A stretch of 64,000 nucleotides of DNA from Ambrosia x helenae (taxonomy: Eukaryota > Streptophyta > Magnoliopsida > Asterales > Asteraceae), in NCBI GenBank assembly GCA_030844895.1, contig CM061223.1, positions 13,403,994 to 13,467,993 on the forward strand, written 5' to 3'. Below, piece after piece: positions 19,431-32,746 of this stretch. Position numbers and translations under genes: made by a program. Under the pieces are notes generated by a model that had not been told where the DNA came from, did not search any database, and saw nothing but the letters and a program-made list of their open reading frames with translations. How positions within the stretch are numbered: the stretch's first letter is position 1; each line of letters starts with the position of its first letter.

Positions 19431-22400
19431 ATTGTTTATCGGTTAATATACGTGGCATGGGTAGCGTTGACAAAGGCAAGTGGATTCGTGAGCTTAGGGT
19501 TGCAAATGAAATCGGCGTTCTCATGATCCAAGAGACTCAATTCGCGTCTCTTGAAGGTTTTGACATCGGCCGATTCTGGGGAAGAGGTTTATTCGATTTC
19601 GATTGGGTGGGTGCTACGGGAAGGTCTGGTGGTTTGGTCACTTTGTGGGATCCAAAGAAGTTTGTGTTGTCCCGGGTGATCAAACATCGTAATTATTTAT
19701 GCATTTTCGGTACGGATAAAGATGATGGGAAGGAATTATCATTTATTAATGTTTACGCGCCTCAAAGACTTTGTGACAAACGGTTTGTGTGGAATGATCT
19801 TGAACGTGTGATCAATCAAGATAAAGTTTATTGGGTGGTGGCCGGGGATTTCAATTGCGTTCGAGATAGGTCGGAACGTCGAAATTCTAAATTTAATGCT
19901 CTAGCTTCTAACGAATTTAATGATTTTCTTGATAAGGTTCAATTGCTTGAATATGCTTTGAAGGGGAGGAAGTTCACGTTCATTACTGGGAATAAGTGTA
20001 GCCGTATAGACCGTATCTTTGTTTCAGGTAATGTGATGAATGTATGGGCGAATGCGGAATATAGGGCGTTAGCAAGGGAGGAATCGGATCATTGTCCTTT
20101 GGTGTTGAAAATTGAAGCTCGGAATTTTGGTCCTAAACCTTTTAGGTTCTTCAATTCTTGGCTTCAACGTGATGGTTTAAGTGATTTGGTGGAGCGTGTT
20201 TGTGCGCTGGAAACGGCGGATCTTGGTAGAGGCTCGCATCAACTTGGGTTGCAATATAAGTTGAGACGGCTGAAACAAAATATTCTCGAATGGAAAAAGG
20301 AATGGTCGACGAAAGAAACGGAGGAGGAAGATAATCTTAAAACGGAGGTCCGGGATTTAGACGAAGTTATAGATGTTCGAGACTTGACCGAAGCCGAATC
20401 ATGGGTGTTTGAGGAGGCTAAAAATCGGCTCAAGGAATTGGGGGTGATGAAAAAGAGAGATTTGATACAAAAAGCACGAGTTCGATGGGCTAAAGAAGGG
20501 GACGAGAACACCAGGTTTTTTCATGGTTGTGTTAACATGCGTAGGGTTGCTAATAATATTCCCGGTTTAAATATAGACGGAAAATGGGTCTTCAAGCCTT
20601 CGGAAGTGAAAAAAGAGGCATGTAGATTCTTTAGAAATCGATTTCGTGAAGACTTGGTGGATAGACCGGAGCTGGAGTGTAGCGGGTTAAAAATGTTGAA
20701 TGATAATGAAGCCGAATCATTGATTTCCCCGTTCTCTGAAACGGAAATTAAAGAGGCAGTGTTTGATTGTGGGAGTGATAAAGCTCCTGGACGGATGGAT
20801 TCAATTTCCGGTTTATTAAACGGTTTTGGCCGTTTTTTGCTAATGATTTTTTGAAAGTGTTGCAGGAATTTTTTCACACGGGTCAGATCAGTCGTGGTGT
20901 TGGCTCATCTTTCATTACTCTTATTCCAAAAAATAATGATCCGGTTAGCCTGAACGAGTATCGTCCTATTACTTTGATTGGCGTGATTATCAAAGTTATT
21001 TCTAAAGTTCTGGCAAATCGAATTAAAAAGGTGATGGATAGCGTTATTCATGAGACACAATCAGCTTTCTTGGCGGGTAGGTATATTCTTGATGGCCCTA
21101 TGATTATTAATGAGATTTTATCTTGGGCAAAGAAGATGGGGAAAGATTTATTTTTGTTGAAAATTGACTTCGAGAAAGCATATGACAACGTTAACTGGGG
21201 CTTTTTAATTTCCATTATGAAGCAAATGAAATTTCCGGATAGATGGTGTAAGTGGATTGAAGGGGTTCTTAGTTCGGCTCGTTCATCGATTTTAGTGAAC
21301 GGTTCCCCCACGTTCGAGTTTAAATGCGAGAAGGGGATTAGACAAGGTGATCCAATCTCTCCATTTCTTTTTTTGATTGTTATGGAAGGTTTGTCCTCCT
21401 TGATAACGTCGGCCTGTGATAAAGGCTTGCTTCATGGTGTTCGTTTTAGTATGGATGGTCCGATTGTTTCTCATCTTCTTTTATGCTGACGATGCGCTGG
21501 TGATGGGTGAGTGGTCTCTTGGTAATGTTAATGTTGTTAGAAGGATTCTTCGTATTTTTCATATGTGTTCAGGGCTCCGTATTAACTTGGGTAAGTCTAA
21601 CTTATTCGGGTTAGGGAAGGGCGCTGAGGAGGTTCATAGGTTTGCGAATTATATGGGGTGTTGTTTGGGGTCTTTCCCTTTTAAATACTTGGGAATTTGT
21701 GTGGGAGCCAATATGAATCGGATTGGAAACTGGGACTCGATTATTGACATATTTCGTAAGCGTTTGTCCTCTTGGAAGGCTAGTGTGGTTTCTATAGCTG
21801 GAAGGGTGACTCTTATTAAGTCTGTCTTAGAGAGTTTACCTATGTATTATTTTTCTATGTATAAAGCCCCAATGGCAGTGATACACAAGATGGAGTCGAT
21901 TATTAAAAGGTTTTTATGGGGAGGTTGTGAAGATAAGAACAAAATACACTGGGTGGCTTGGGATAGAGTTACGCGCTCTATTAAAGATGGAGGATTGGGT
22001 CTTTCGAAATTAGAAGATAATAATTTAGCGTTGATGCTGAAATGGATTTGGAGATATTGAGTCTCAAACGATGCTTTATGGAAAAAAGTAGTGGATTCTA
22101 TTCACGGTTCGACTAGAAGATGGGAAACAATACAGTGTAATAATCGTTTTGCAGGTGCTTGGACCAGATTGATTAAAGCCGGGTATAATCTTAAAGTTAA
22201 CGGCAACGCCTTCATAAACCAGATTAGAGGGGTCCTGGGAGACGGTTTGACTCTCAAGTTCTGGATTGACCCTTGGTTAAGTGCTGACCCGCTGAAGAAT
22301 TTGTTTCCCAGTTTGTTTAGGTTGGACGCTAATAAAAGATGCAGCGTGGCAGAACGCTGTCTTGGTCGGAACGGTTCGAACCCGATAAATTGGAGCTGGA

Positions 22401-23086
22401 AACATTATCCAGCCACAGCGCTTGAAACTGAGGAACTCATCCAGTGTCATCGGCTCTTGATGAATGTGCAGCTCATAAATCAGCAAGATAGTTGGGGTTG
22501 GTGCATTGGCGATAGCGAAGAATACTCGGTTCAGGATATGCGTAAATGGCTAAAAGGGAACGTTCAGTTGGATGGTAACGAGAAGTTTCGTTGGTGTAAA
22601 TGGGTTCCTCGAAAATGTAATATATTCATGTGGAGGGCTACTTTAAATCGTATACCAACAAAAGAAGCTTTGCGTAAACGTAATATTTTTATTGAGGATA
22701 ATTCATGCGAGTTGTGCGGCGAATATGAAGAGACGGTGGATCACTTGTTCTCGGGATGCAGGATTGTTGGCGTAGTGTGGGAAGTTATTGCTGCTTGGTG
22801 TAATATCCCGAGATTCTTTGTTTTCTCTTTATTCGATATTCTTCATGTTATGGACGGATCGACACATAGCGCTAAAAAGAAAGATATAGTATATGGTATT
22901 TTGATATTGGCTTGCTGGCGGATATGGAAGGCTAGGAATGATAAGATTTTCAACGGGGCGGATTTTAATGTTGCTCATTTGATAGCGGACATTAAATCTT
23001 TGGCGTTCTTGTGGTTTAAACATAGACATAAAGAGGGTAATATAGAGTGGAGGAATTGGTGTAATTTTTCTTTCCTGTTGATGTAA
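19427..23086 (+). pseudogene. LINE ORF2: endonuclease, reverse transcriptase, zf-RVT (broken)
   Basis: N-terminal AP-type endonuclease (about 19430-20110): NIRG, QET, VYAP, GDFNCV, SRIDRIF and SDHCPLVL match the catalytic and DNA-contact motifs. The RT follows, with YRPITL, LKIDFEKAYD (motif A), GIRQGDPISPFLF (motif B) and YADD (near 21486). The C-terminal zf-RVT has CELCGEYEETVDHLFSGC and an invariant-type WRIWKARN. Defects: one base missing at about 20791 in the APGPDG motif, a frame shift at about 21479 just before YADD, and a TGA at 22058-22060. It ends WRNWCNFSFLLM with TAA at 23084. The start ATG overlaps the ORF1 stop. Confidence 0.9.
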
Positions 23087-23247
23087 TTTCCCCGTTTTTC
23101 CCGTTTCTCTCTATCTTAGAGAGTCTCGGGCGGGTTGTTTGTGTTTAATGAAAGTTGCCTTCCAAAAAAAAAAAAAACTAAATAATCTAATTATAAACTA
23201 CAAAAGAATCGATCAGAAAGTTCAAATATTATCTAAAGTTATTATTT

Positions 23248-23991
23248 TTTTTTTTTTGAACATAGACTTTCATTAATAAAGCAGGCACTCAAAAAACGCG
23301 AGTACCGCTAAACGTCACACATATACAATGGGAACTTGGTCCAATCCTTCCAAACTATACATTTAAATTTCGTTCTATTTTTTAGCCAGAGAAACGCATT
23401 TGATTTAATTTCCGCTACTACTTCCATCACTTTCATTTGTTTGCCTTGAAATACTTGAACATTCCGCGCATTCCATATAGCCCATGAACCAATCCAGACA
23501 ATGCCTCTTATAATTTTTTCCTCCATTTACCACCGTGCACATTCTTATAAAGCAAAATAAGATCTTCATATTCGTATGCAAAGAGCGGAACTAACCTGCA
23601 CCATTGGAAAATACAACTCCAAACATGATAAGCAAATCCGCAACGAACCAAACAGTGATTTAAATCTTCAACGCCCGAATTACACAAGGGACAGGAGTTG
23701 TCTGTGAGATTAACCCAGCGCCTTACTAACGCATCCCTGGTAGGGAGCCTATCAAGAGAAGCTCTCCACGCACACATGTTCACTTTCAACGGTACCCAAC
23801 TTTCCCATTTCAATTTGAAATCTGGCATACCAATCCTGTTCTCTGTCAATAATCGTTTACATTTAGCCACTGTGAAGTCATCTTTAGCATCCTTCCCCCA
23901 CTTCCACAAGTCAATTGAATCAGAAAGCCTGACAGACGCTATCATACGATCCAGATCTTGATATTCGGATATCTCCTCAACCGTGTTCGGA
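23248..23991 (-). mobile_element. 5'-truncated LINE insertion
   Basis: A perfect 14-base target duplication TAAAGTTATTATTT (23234-23247 and 23992-24005) flanks it. The oligo-A tail is on the minus strand (T-run at 23248-23258). Only the 3' end of ORF2 and a short 3' UTR are present, the usual result of aborted reverse transcription. The 3' UTR text (TTAATGAAAGT near the tail) resembles that of the neighbouring LINE, but the protein is from another subfamily. Confidence 0.88.
23308..23945 (-). pseudogene. LINE ORF2 C terminus (zf-RVT fragment)
   Basis: Two overlapping frames (23945-23508 and 23526-23308) together give the end of ORF2. WESWVPLKVNMCAWRASLDR and CPLCNSGVEDLNHCLVRC are the zf-RVT hallmarks, followed by WAIWNARN and the terminal WKDWTKFPLYMCDV. 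One frameshift lies at about 23510-23525. No RT or endonuclease part remains. Confidence 0.85.
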
Positions 23992-24069
23992 TAAAGTTAT
24001 TATTTAACTAACTGAATCTCAAGTCGATCTATGTATGTTGAAAAAGAAATAAAAAAGAACCGGTTGTCC

Positions 24070-24376
24070 TATTCATCCATAATGGTGGAGTGGTGGAGTG
24101 GCTTTTGTTTCACTTATGTGATCAAAGGTTCAATCTCCACTTCCATCATTTATGGTTTGGTATCCGGGTGAAGATCAAATACGGGTGGCGCCGGTTCGAA
24201 TCTGACGGGTAGCGAGGTTTTACCGAGTTCTATAACACTGTCGTGCCTTCGGGCGGGTGAGGCTTGGGTTTTCGCGCATCGGGAGAAGGCGGGGGCTGCT
24301 GGAGGTCGAGTAGTCGATTCTTGGGCACGGCGCCCCGCAAGGGTGGTTGCCACACAGTTGTTCGCCGATAAAAAAA
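24070..24376 (+). mobile_element. tRNA-derived SINE with 12-bp target duplication
   Basis: AACCGGTTGTCC occurs at 24058-24069 and 24377-24388, and the 3' end is an A-run. Near the 5' end TGGTGGAGTGG (24083-24093) fits an A box and GGTTCAATCTCC (24127-24138) a B box, with the 44-base start-to-start spacing of a tRNA gene. A second B-box-like GGTTCGAATC lies at 24191. The remaining ~180 bases are GC-rich body. I cannot assign a named SINE family. Confidence 0.72.
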
Positions 24377-25304
24377 AACCGGTTGTCCCAAAGATTGATC
24401 CTGGCCTGCGGTGCGAATTGATGCCAATCTACTTGTGTTTATCTTACTTTGAAATAATTATTATATATATCAATCGATAACACGTCTTTGCGATAGGAGA
24501 GTATTCTTTTCTTTTGGTTTCGAGCACAGTAAATGAGACGTGCATAGCAATAAAGTAGGTGAAAAGGGTTTATTGTTTATAACAATTAAGGAGATATAAT
24601 GGTCCAGTAAAATATTAGCACTGTTCACGTTCATTTTTGGTAGTATATAGAATGGTTCATTCTTGCACCTCAACGCCACATTAAAAAAGGGCTCCATTAG
24701 CCCACTCCAATAACATCCCGACAATAGCATAAACCCTCTCAATCATTACTCAATCATCTTTTTGATCATATCACAAATTGTCCATCTGTCTATTGTAGAT
24801 TATGTGAAATCTTTCAAGCACTAACAATATAGTCGCTCACTTTGACGATAATCCATCTCTTGTAAGCCCGGTTGCAAAACTCATTTCCTTGCAACTCTAT
24901 CCTTAACGCAATCCCAAAATTCAGTACCAAATCCATGCCTTGTACCAAAGCCTTTGGTCCTAACGTGTGCGCAAATAAAGGGCCAAGACATACTCCTTGT
25001 CTTTGGTCCAAATGGGAACGTGTGGAGGCATTTCGGTAGTATGGCAAGTAGAGAGTTTTGTGTATAAAAAAATGGATAGTTGTGTGTAGAAAAAACGGAA
25101 AAACGTGGTTTACATGGTTTGTAAAATTTTACAATTTTCGTTGGTCAAAAATTCAAGGGGCCCACTGAAAATGACCCTTGTCGCTCGTTATTGTGATCAC
25201 GATGCTTCAATGACGCCCATCATTAATGTTCGGAATGAGAGTGGGCACTATTGATTGCTTTTCTGTTGTGGTGAAGGGGGCGTGAAGTGGTACAACGTAT
25301 CCTT

Positions 25305-25480
25305 AACGTTTCTTTAAATGTCTTAATGGGTTATCAACCACAACTTCGCTTCTTGGTGAATGGATTTGTCAATATACTTTTGGATGATCCACATGCTAAT
25401 GAATACGTTTGTCAGTTCTATCATGATGTTGATTATGTAATGAATTTTGTGCATCTCTTATCAATTAGTAATCTAAATTG
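25305..25480 (+). repeat. Dispersed repeat, copy 1 of 3
   Basis: Shares the ordered words ATCAACCACAA, TTTGTCAATA, GTAGATGA-like and GTTGATG/GAATAC with 26860-27060 and 60010-60115. Copies are diverged; ends are not defined. Confidence 0.4.
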
Positions 25481-26859
25481 TTCGTATACCAACTTTTGGT
25501 CCCAAAGGGCGGTTGACAAACTTGTAGGAAATGGTTGGGAGATTAAAAAATCTTTTTGGGTATTTAATAATTACAACACCTATTTTCATGGTTCAAGATA
25601 ACCTAAAAAAAGTATGGAATAGAAGAACCATATAAATTTAACATTTAAATATATCATAAAAAATCAATTTAAAATGTAAAAAAAATATTTCTTACAAAGT
25701 TATTATTCTAAGCTAACAATCCTTGGTCAATTCCTTTCAAAAAAAAAATCCTTGGTTAAATATATGACATTTCCATAACTTAAAGCATATATATATGGTA
25801 TATAATAGAAAACTCCTATTAATATGTAACATACTGTGATTATTTAATCATGAATATTGTTTTTTATATATTTACCCGGGAAACTCATAATGACATTTCA
25901 TTGATTCAAACCACATGATAACACAAAATACTCGAAGTTAGACCTAAAATGAGATGGCTAACATTTGAAAAAAAAAAATAAAAAAAATACAAGAGCTATG
26001 CTATCTTTTGGTATATAATCATGTAATCTTTTGGTATATAATCATGTAAGCTGTATAAATATATTAATAATATTACTAGCTATTATTTTTTTACATAATT
26101 TAAATTTTCTTCTCACTTGAGTAGATGTTAATAAACAAGAGGTGCCCGAAACAATCATGCGCATCTTGATTCGCTTATTACACAACGATCTTGCTATTCT
26201 AGCATATGTTACATTTGCTACACTGCAATACCATATATGAATGTTGTACCTCATACTTCAATATGTTTGTATAAGAACAAGCTTTGTCCATGTACATCAC
26301 ATAGTCGCTTAAAATACTTTTACTTTGTTAACATCATTGTTTTTATTTGTGCCAATATTTTATAAGATGACTAATCAACATTCCGTAGCAACGCGCGGGT
26401 CGCCTTAACTCGTTTCTTACAAAAAGTTTTCTAGAGTTTTTGCATTGCGGAAGCCATTCTAATAAAAAAAATAACTTTTTGTAAAAAATTTTTTTTTACC
26501 TTTTTTTAGTTCATTTTAAGCATTTTTTTAATTAAAAAGGTTTCTACATACATTAATTATATACAAAAGTTCCAAAAGAATTTTTGAAAAAAAAATATTT
26601 TTTTACATGTTAAATTGATTTTTTTTATATATTTAAAATGTTAAATGCATGGTTTCTGTGTTTTTTTGTGGTTCCTTATTGAACCCACCCTCAATACCAT
26701 TTTACCTAATACCGAAAAAGAAAATAAGTTATAACGTACTCTAAGCAATTCTAAAGATTGGGTTAATAAACGCACTCCCACTATCAACTTGTATAGCCAC
26801 TCTTTTTTTTTTTTGTATTGTCACGTCGATAATCTATAGTAAATGTTATGTAAAATATC

Positions 26860-27060
26860 TAATGGAAATCAACCACAATTTCCCTTCTTTATGCTGAGTT
26901 GGATCTGTCAATAAATTTGTAGATGATTAACGTGTTGATGGATACATTTGTGGTGTTATCATGTGATTCATGTCAATTGTATGATGAAGTGTGTTACATG
27001 TCTTATAAATGAGTTATGTGAATAGTTCAAATTCCAATTGTTGATCACAAAGGACTAACG
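26860..27060 (+). repeat. Dispersed repeat, copy 2 of 3
   Basis: AAATCAACCACAATTTC, then TCTGTCAATAAATTTGTAG and GTGTTGATGGATAC correspond in order to the other two copies. Abuts the 3' end of the minus-strand Helitron at 27097. Confidence 0.4.
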
Positions 27061-28433
27061 AAAAATGTCTAGGGGGGGTTGGGAGTTTAATCAAAACTAG
27101 GTGTATTAATACGCGCGTTGCGCGTTTTTCACATGACGCGTTAATGTCGATTTTCTAAACTCAATATTTAAACAAACTTACTCAATGCTCAAACTCCTTA
27201 CAAGAAACCACAAAGTAAAAAAAATTGTAAAAGCAACCAACTCTGAATTTGAATAACATCATTGTGAAAATCCACAAACGAAACCACAATTATAAAAGAA
27301 ACACAAAGTAAAAACAAAAACCAATCGACTCAAAACCTGAATTAATTCATGGTTGAAATAACTACGGCTCAATGTCGCAAAGAATGCACCCAAAGTTACG
27401 ATGCGTAAAAGCAGCCCAATATCATTGCCGAAGTAAAAAATGAGTAACTAAACATGTAGGTATGCGCCTTCTCTTTATAGTTTGTACCGGATTAAGTTCA
27501 CGCAACAATCTTTATTAGCTCATCCCCATTCGCAAGTCTCTCTAAAATACAACCAAATAAACCTTGGGTATAAGGCCAATCAAATATTTAAAGACTCGAA
27601 TCACGTTGCACAAATATATTATATTTACTCAAAGGCATGAACACTAATTTCTAATACTTAGCACTAACAGCAACAAGATACCAAGCCACTGTCTAAATAG
27701 AAGGTGCTAATTAAAACATAAAACATAGCATAATCGATAATGTTGAACATTATTCAAAACAACACAACAGAAAATTAAAAACCTAAAAACAATATTATAT
27801 TTAATCACTTACGCGAATATAAGTTAAATCATGTTCAATCCTACAAAGGAATATGATACTTAGAGAAGGTGTGATCCTTCAACTGAGCAAACAAATAAAT
27901 CTTTCATGTCTCCCTAAAGTCATGAAATATTGATCAACATACAATTACCAAAGCCAAAATAAAAAGTTTTAGAAATTCAGTGATAGTTAAGACTCGATTA
28001 TTTGAGTAAAAGTGAGAAACTTCTTTTTCCTATAATTTACCTTATACGATGGTGGACAAAGTACTCTGGCAAACAACCAACACCACTTAAAAGAAGACAG
28101 TAAACACCAATTATGTATAACCTGTAACAAATTATGAAAAAAAGGTGGCCAAAACAAACCTTTTTTAGGGCAACTCAGTAATCAAAGTTAAACAATCTAA
28201 TCCTTATGATTCTCACCCTCAATATCTGCTGATTCAAATCTGCATTTCTACATTCATCTCAATCTAATCAGTATAATTATAATCTTGTTTAGATACCGAG
28301 CTCTTCACGTTCTCCACATTGGAAGCAACTTATTCTTCCTATATTCAAACATCAAAAATCATTGTTAGACAAGTTTTCTTCTCCCATTTATTATCTATAT
28401 TTTGGCAAATAAATTGAAAAAGAAAGTACATAC

Positions 28434-28678
28434 CTCTGATCCCATAATTAGATCGATATCTTCAAATAACATGAAATCGTCAATGGCAAGCAAATCAAAA
28501 TGGGCGTCGGTGATAGAGAACATGCCTCTAGTAGAATCTGGTACAGCGGCGGACAAACCATCAGCTACAGACATGTTCAAAGTGTTAATAGGCGGAATTG
28601 TAGACTTGACAATAGATGAACTTTGTTCAGTCGGGTTCATTGTAGTCGGGCCCTCTTTTAATTCAGCCAAAACAAAGC
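28434..28678 (-). pseudogene. Captured exon, unidentified gene (downstream exon)
   Basis: Minus-strand frame without stops, bounded by an acceptor TTCTTATAG|GC at 28678 and a donor GAG|GTATGT at 28434. It encodes an acidic, Ser/Thr-rich segment containing GMFSITDAHFDLLAIDD and ending DLIMGSE. With the exon at 28884-28985 it shows a gene fragment kept with its intron. I do not recognise the parent gene. Confidence 0.4.
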
Positions 28679-28883
28679 CTATAAGAATTAAGTGGACACT
28701 GTAATTGAGTTGAGAAGTAATACTAGTACCAATGACTATTGAGTGATTTCTACTAATTTCCAAGTTTTCGTTGATTAACCTAAATAAATACCAGTTAAAC
28801 AAATGAGTAACCGATTTGATTATAATGCAACATTAGAATCTTACTGATTCAATGATCTAGGGATGATAGCAGGTAAAAATCAC

Positions 28884-28985
28884 CTTCAATTGATCAGCCG
28901 ACCGGACCTCTTGCTCTTCCAACTCGCACCTACCTGATTTTTTGATCTCCGCCTCAATGTATGATCCACTGGATGTGAGAATATC
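28884..28985 (-). pseudogene. Captured exon, unidentified gene (upstream exon)
   Basis: 102-base minus-strand exon between acceptor GTGCAG|GATATT and donor AAG|GTGATT, in phase 0. It encodes charged sequence containing SYIEAEIKKSG and ELEEQEVRSADQLK. Likely the same parent gene as the next exon; function unknown. Confidence 0.4.
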
Positions 28986-30706
28986 CTGCACGAATCATAA
29001 ATTTCAAACAACTACACACTGTTAGGGTTGCCTTTTCTTCGTTTCTACAATTTCACCCTGCACATAGATTGTATTTGTATATTTTGGGATCATTTATTTA
29101 GCCAGATAACTAAAAATACTAAGACAGATTATCAATGAACTTCATGATTTTGGCAATACCTATAATTCGTGATTATAATATCCTAATTCCTCCAGTTTTG
29201 TATTATCAACAACACCAAAACTTCTTTAATTATTGGTGGAGCTTGTTTAGCAGCGATTTTTGTTGTTTCTTTCTAATGAAAAAATTGATTGTGCGTTTCT
29301 TCCGATTTTCCTTGTATTTCTTTCACAACATTCCACAGACCTGTGATTTCCTATCCTTTTGTTTCTTCAAGATCGACCTGCAATTAAGATAGTTAAAAAC
29401 CAACTTTTTTTTTTTGTTACCATTAGCATGTTATTCCCGTGCATCAAAAAAAGATATAAACTATCTGACGCTTGAATACGGATTAATTCACCATACAAAC
29501 AAAGTGTAAATAGAGACCTAAAAGTACTCACGAAGCTACAGACATGATATTCAATTTCAATAACAAAGATATATAAAACCTGTAACACCCCAATCCAGAA
29601 GGGCTGACGTGTCACAATAACAATGGCTTATAATTAAAACATTTACTTTTATTTATTTAACGGTTAGAAGTACATTATTTATCTTACAGACTAAACATAG
29701 GATTCAAATACAACTAATACGGTTTACTAGCTTAAGTTGACTTCTTCAGATTTATTCCTAAGTTTTATTCTTCTCTCTTGATCCCGCCCAAGGTAACCTG
29801 TGAACCTGTGGAACAAAAAGAATTTACGGAATGATCCGAATGCTCAGTACGGAGTAATAGGCTTAAAATAACAATAATTAAATATTTACCGAAACATGAT
29901 CAAGATGTGACGTATAGAATGATACGATGCGAAGCAACTTAATTTAATGAACAATATCGTACCATACGGATGAACCCATGAGCTAAACATAAAACGTGAC
30001 AACATACAGGTAGCTACTCCTGTATAATTATCACATGAGATGGCTAGTTGGCATACCCGTTATCCACCTCCATAACATAATTCCTAGGATCGATCCATAC
30101 GCCTCCTAATAGCCATATATACCACACTTGTACTTAAGAGACGCCGTGAACTGATCTCACCGTCACGGGTGGTGCACATGTTGTCGATGCCGCAACAACA
30201 TGCTCGTGGGACACTCCACGAGAAGCGGAACTCATGGTTTCAGAGTACAAAGAGTCTTATTCAAAGAATTCCATAACAATAGAAACATATATAGTCTTGT
30301 CAACATGAAACTTATATTAGAAACATGCGATAATGAGTACGACAACTTAAATCTATCGCATGCTATCAAAGTTAATCCAATATTCAATATCGTAATAAGA
30401 ACATGAAATGAACGGACAGCCAAATGAATTGATGTTTCAAAGACGTGAGGAATTTTCAAAGATATATAAAATTAAAGGGTTTATTTAACAAATGAATATG
30501 AAAGCAACTAAGAGTGGGGGTAAGGATCCGTACCTTTAATTAGTGTTTTAAAGTGATGCTAACTTGTTTACGAGCGTTTGCAAAAAAAAAATCTTGACAA
30601 TATGACACCAGCACTGGATCTCTAGATATCAGCCCGGTTGAGAGCAGGTATACACGCTAACTTGTTTGTTGATACTGTACGATTCTGTTTGAAGTGAAGT
30701 GCTACC

Positions 30707-30714
30707 TATTTATA
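30707..30714 (-). promoter_or_regulatory. TATA box of the solo LTR
   Basis: TATAAATA on the minus strand within the LTR, the only good TATA motif between GC-richer leader and AT-rich U3. Confidence 0.5.
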
Positions 30715-30936
30715 CCAACGATTTTCTTGCTGCCCAAGTTGAAATGATGAAATTCATATGACTAAGTTTTTGCTTAAGCTCTCCACGTGGCCTTCCAATA
30801 TACAGATCAATTTCTTGTTGGCTAACTTTTACTTAACTTGGTCCCCAAGCTTATGATAATAATCCTCAACATGATGTGTAAATTTTATCCTCAATTCACA
30901 ATATTATAATATTATTTATATACGTATGAATTTTGA

Positions 30937-30937
<1 letters not shown>

Positions 30938-30992
<55 letters not shown>
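30938..30992. repeat. (ATT)n microsatellite
   Basis: About 17 uninterrupted TTA/ATT units inside the LTR. Confidence 0.95.
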
Positions 30993-30994
<2 letters not shown>

Positions 30995-31889
30995 TTAAGC
31001 TGCTTAACTCGTTTTTCTCTTATAACTTCTAACGTGTAATGTTTTAGTAAATTTCGAATATACTGCTAAGACGAGCTAATTTTTATTTACGCGTCAACCT
31101 AAGTTTCATTAAAAATAGAATAGGGTTCAAATATACTATAATTTATTATTATTACTATATATGGTATTCTATAACACTAAATACTTCTCTAGATCTCGTC
31201 TACTAGACATGACTCGTCTAGATATCTTTTAATTATATCTTTTAAACGATACTCAACAACGAGCATTCGTTCAAATGCATGTCATTTAAATGAGTTGTTT
31301 TACCCGCTATCTACTCATTTAATAATTAAAATACAAGTATTAAATATTTTATTTTTTTCTTACATGTACTAAAATTTGAATTATACATATCTATTATTAG
31401 TTGAAAAAATGATATAAATTTTGGATTATTACAAAACCACAACCCAACATGTTATCATTCAATTCCGTAACAAATATGTTAATTCAAAATTCAACCAATA
31501 TGCCAAGAAGCAAAACAAAACACACCTCTAATTATCTATCAACTTATGTCCTATGAATATTCTTCAGACCGCCATAAAATTGAGATAGCAAGATAAACGA
31601 CTAAAGAGTAGCATGCAAAAGTCAAATTTAAAATCAACTAAATTAGGATGAGCAATATTAATAGGAATGCAATGTTAAGAGAAACCATGGAGTCTTTGAA
31701 TATGAGGTTATCTTCTACATTATCGACATAATAGATCTATGATCAGAAACCAATGATCATTACACATATAACCCAGCCTAAATAATCAAATTGATGAAAA
31801 CGTGCTCGAAAGAAAATAGGAAATTAATCGACCTCTTCGTTGATGTTGACGAATTCAAGGGTTGAATTTCTGACCTCTTATGTTAGGGT

Positions 31890-32400
31890 TTTTCAAAGAC
31901 TCTCCTCCTTAGCTGTAAGAGTTCGTTTGCAAAAAAAAAAAAAAAAAACTGACAATATTTTGGGAAAAGGGGATGGGTTGGGGTTTACGCTGCAAAGACC
32001 GAATCATCATCACGATTCACACATAAACCTCGAATGGGAAAAGGGGATGGGTTGGGGTTTGTACCTGTGATTGGTGACAAAGGCGACGCCACCACCGTCT
32101 CCTCCTTTGCTATCAGATCTGATCAGTTGGAATCATCATAGCAATCATCATCACTGTCGTCGTCTTTATCCTCTACAATAGAACCGGCCAACCCCTTCTC
32201 GTTCATCTTCCTCACTCTCTCTCCTCTGCTTTCTTTCTCTAGCTTTCTCTCTCTAAATCTGATAAGGTGAGTGTAAGGGAGTTATGGGTGTGTCGTCGGG
32301 GAGTGGTGTCGCCGGAGCTCCGCCTTGGGCGTCAGAGTTCCACCGAGCTCCTTTCGGCTCTCTCTCTTTTAACAGATTATGTGGGGTGTGTGTGTGTTAG
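31890..32400. other. CT-rich leader and short reading frame, likely captured gene 5' end
   Basis: A direct repeat AAAAGGGGATGGGTTGGGGT occurs at about 31967 and 32039. It is followed by TC-rich sequence (32160-32260) and an ATG at 32285 opening MGVSSGSGVAGAPPWASEF before a stop about 35 codons on. Composition (GC-rich, CT leader) differs from the surroundings and suggests a captured promoter/first exon. The gene is not identified. Confidence 0.25.
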
Positions 32401-32746
32401 TGAGCAGGCAAAATGGAAGGGGTAAATGGGGTTGGGGTTTTATAGGATCGGTCATTTGATGGTTTTTACAAACCATCAAATGGTTTTGTAAGTTTTGGTG
32501 GCCACTAAAACAACCATTCCCATCTGAAAAGGAGTTATGAAGAAGGATGTGGCTTATGGAATCGTGTTTTGCAGAAAGCATAGGAGGTGGCTAGATGGTG
32601 GGTTTTTATGATTAAATGATAGTGATGCAAATACAGATTCAATAATGAAAGAAAAGGGTTGGAAGAGAAAAGAAAGAAGACACGCGACAACATTATAAGA
32701 CACACGACTGCATAAGCATCTAAACAACATAAAAGGTAGCAGGTAA

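Larger units (their letters stand above)
17759..23176 (+). mobile_element. L1-type LINE, nearly full length, inactive
   Basis: Contains ORF1 with an RNA recognition motif, ORF2 with AP endonuclease, reverse transcriptase and a zf-RVT domain, a short 3' UTR and an oligo-A tail (23165-23176). The 5' end is cut off by the Athila-like LTR: the ORF1 frame is open right up to the junction. ORF2 has two frameshifts and one nonsense codon, so the copy cannot move by itself. The GC content is clearly higher than that of its surroundings. Confidence 0.9.
24430..27096. other. Stretch with no recognised gene
   Basis: Open frames here (24470-24742, 24814-25047, 25287-25601, 26042-26254) carry no recognisable domain. 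It contains two of three copies of a dispersed repeat (25305-25480, 26860-27060) and a short direct duplication of AATCTTTTGGTATATAATCATG near 26015-26047. Probably decayed transposon sequence. Confidence 0.5.
29581..31433 (-). mobile_element. Solo LTR (GGGGTGTTACA family) in the Helitron
   Basis: Plus strand begins TGTAACACCCCAATCC and ends GGATTATTACA. A perfect 5-base target duplication AAACC flanks it (29576-29580, 31434-31438). A TATA box on the minus strand (30714-30707) sets the orientation. The 3' end on the minus strand (ATTGGGGTGTTACA) matches the ends of the LTRs at 38196 and 51758. No internal region remains. Confidence 0.85.

Noticed and set aside
26376..26400. GC-rich CCGTAGCAACGCGCGGG as another Helitron 3' hairpin
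   Set aside because: The stem is imperfect and no CTRR motif followed by T lies within about 12 bases on either strand.
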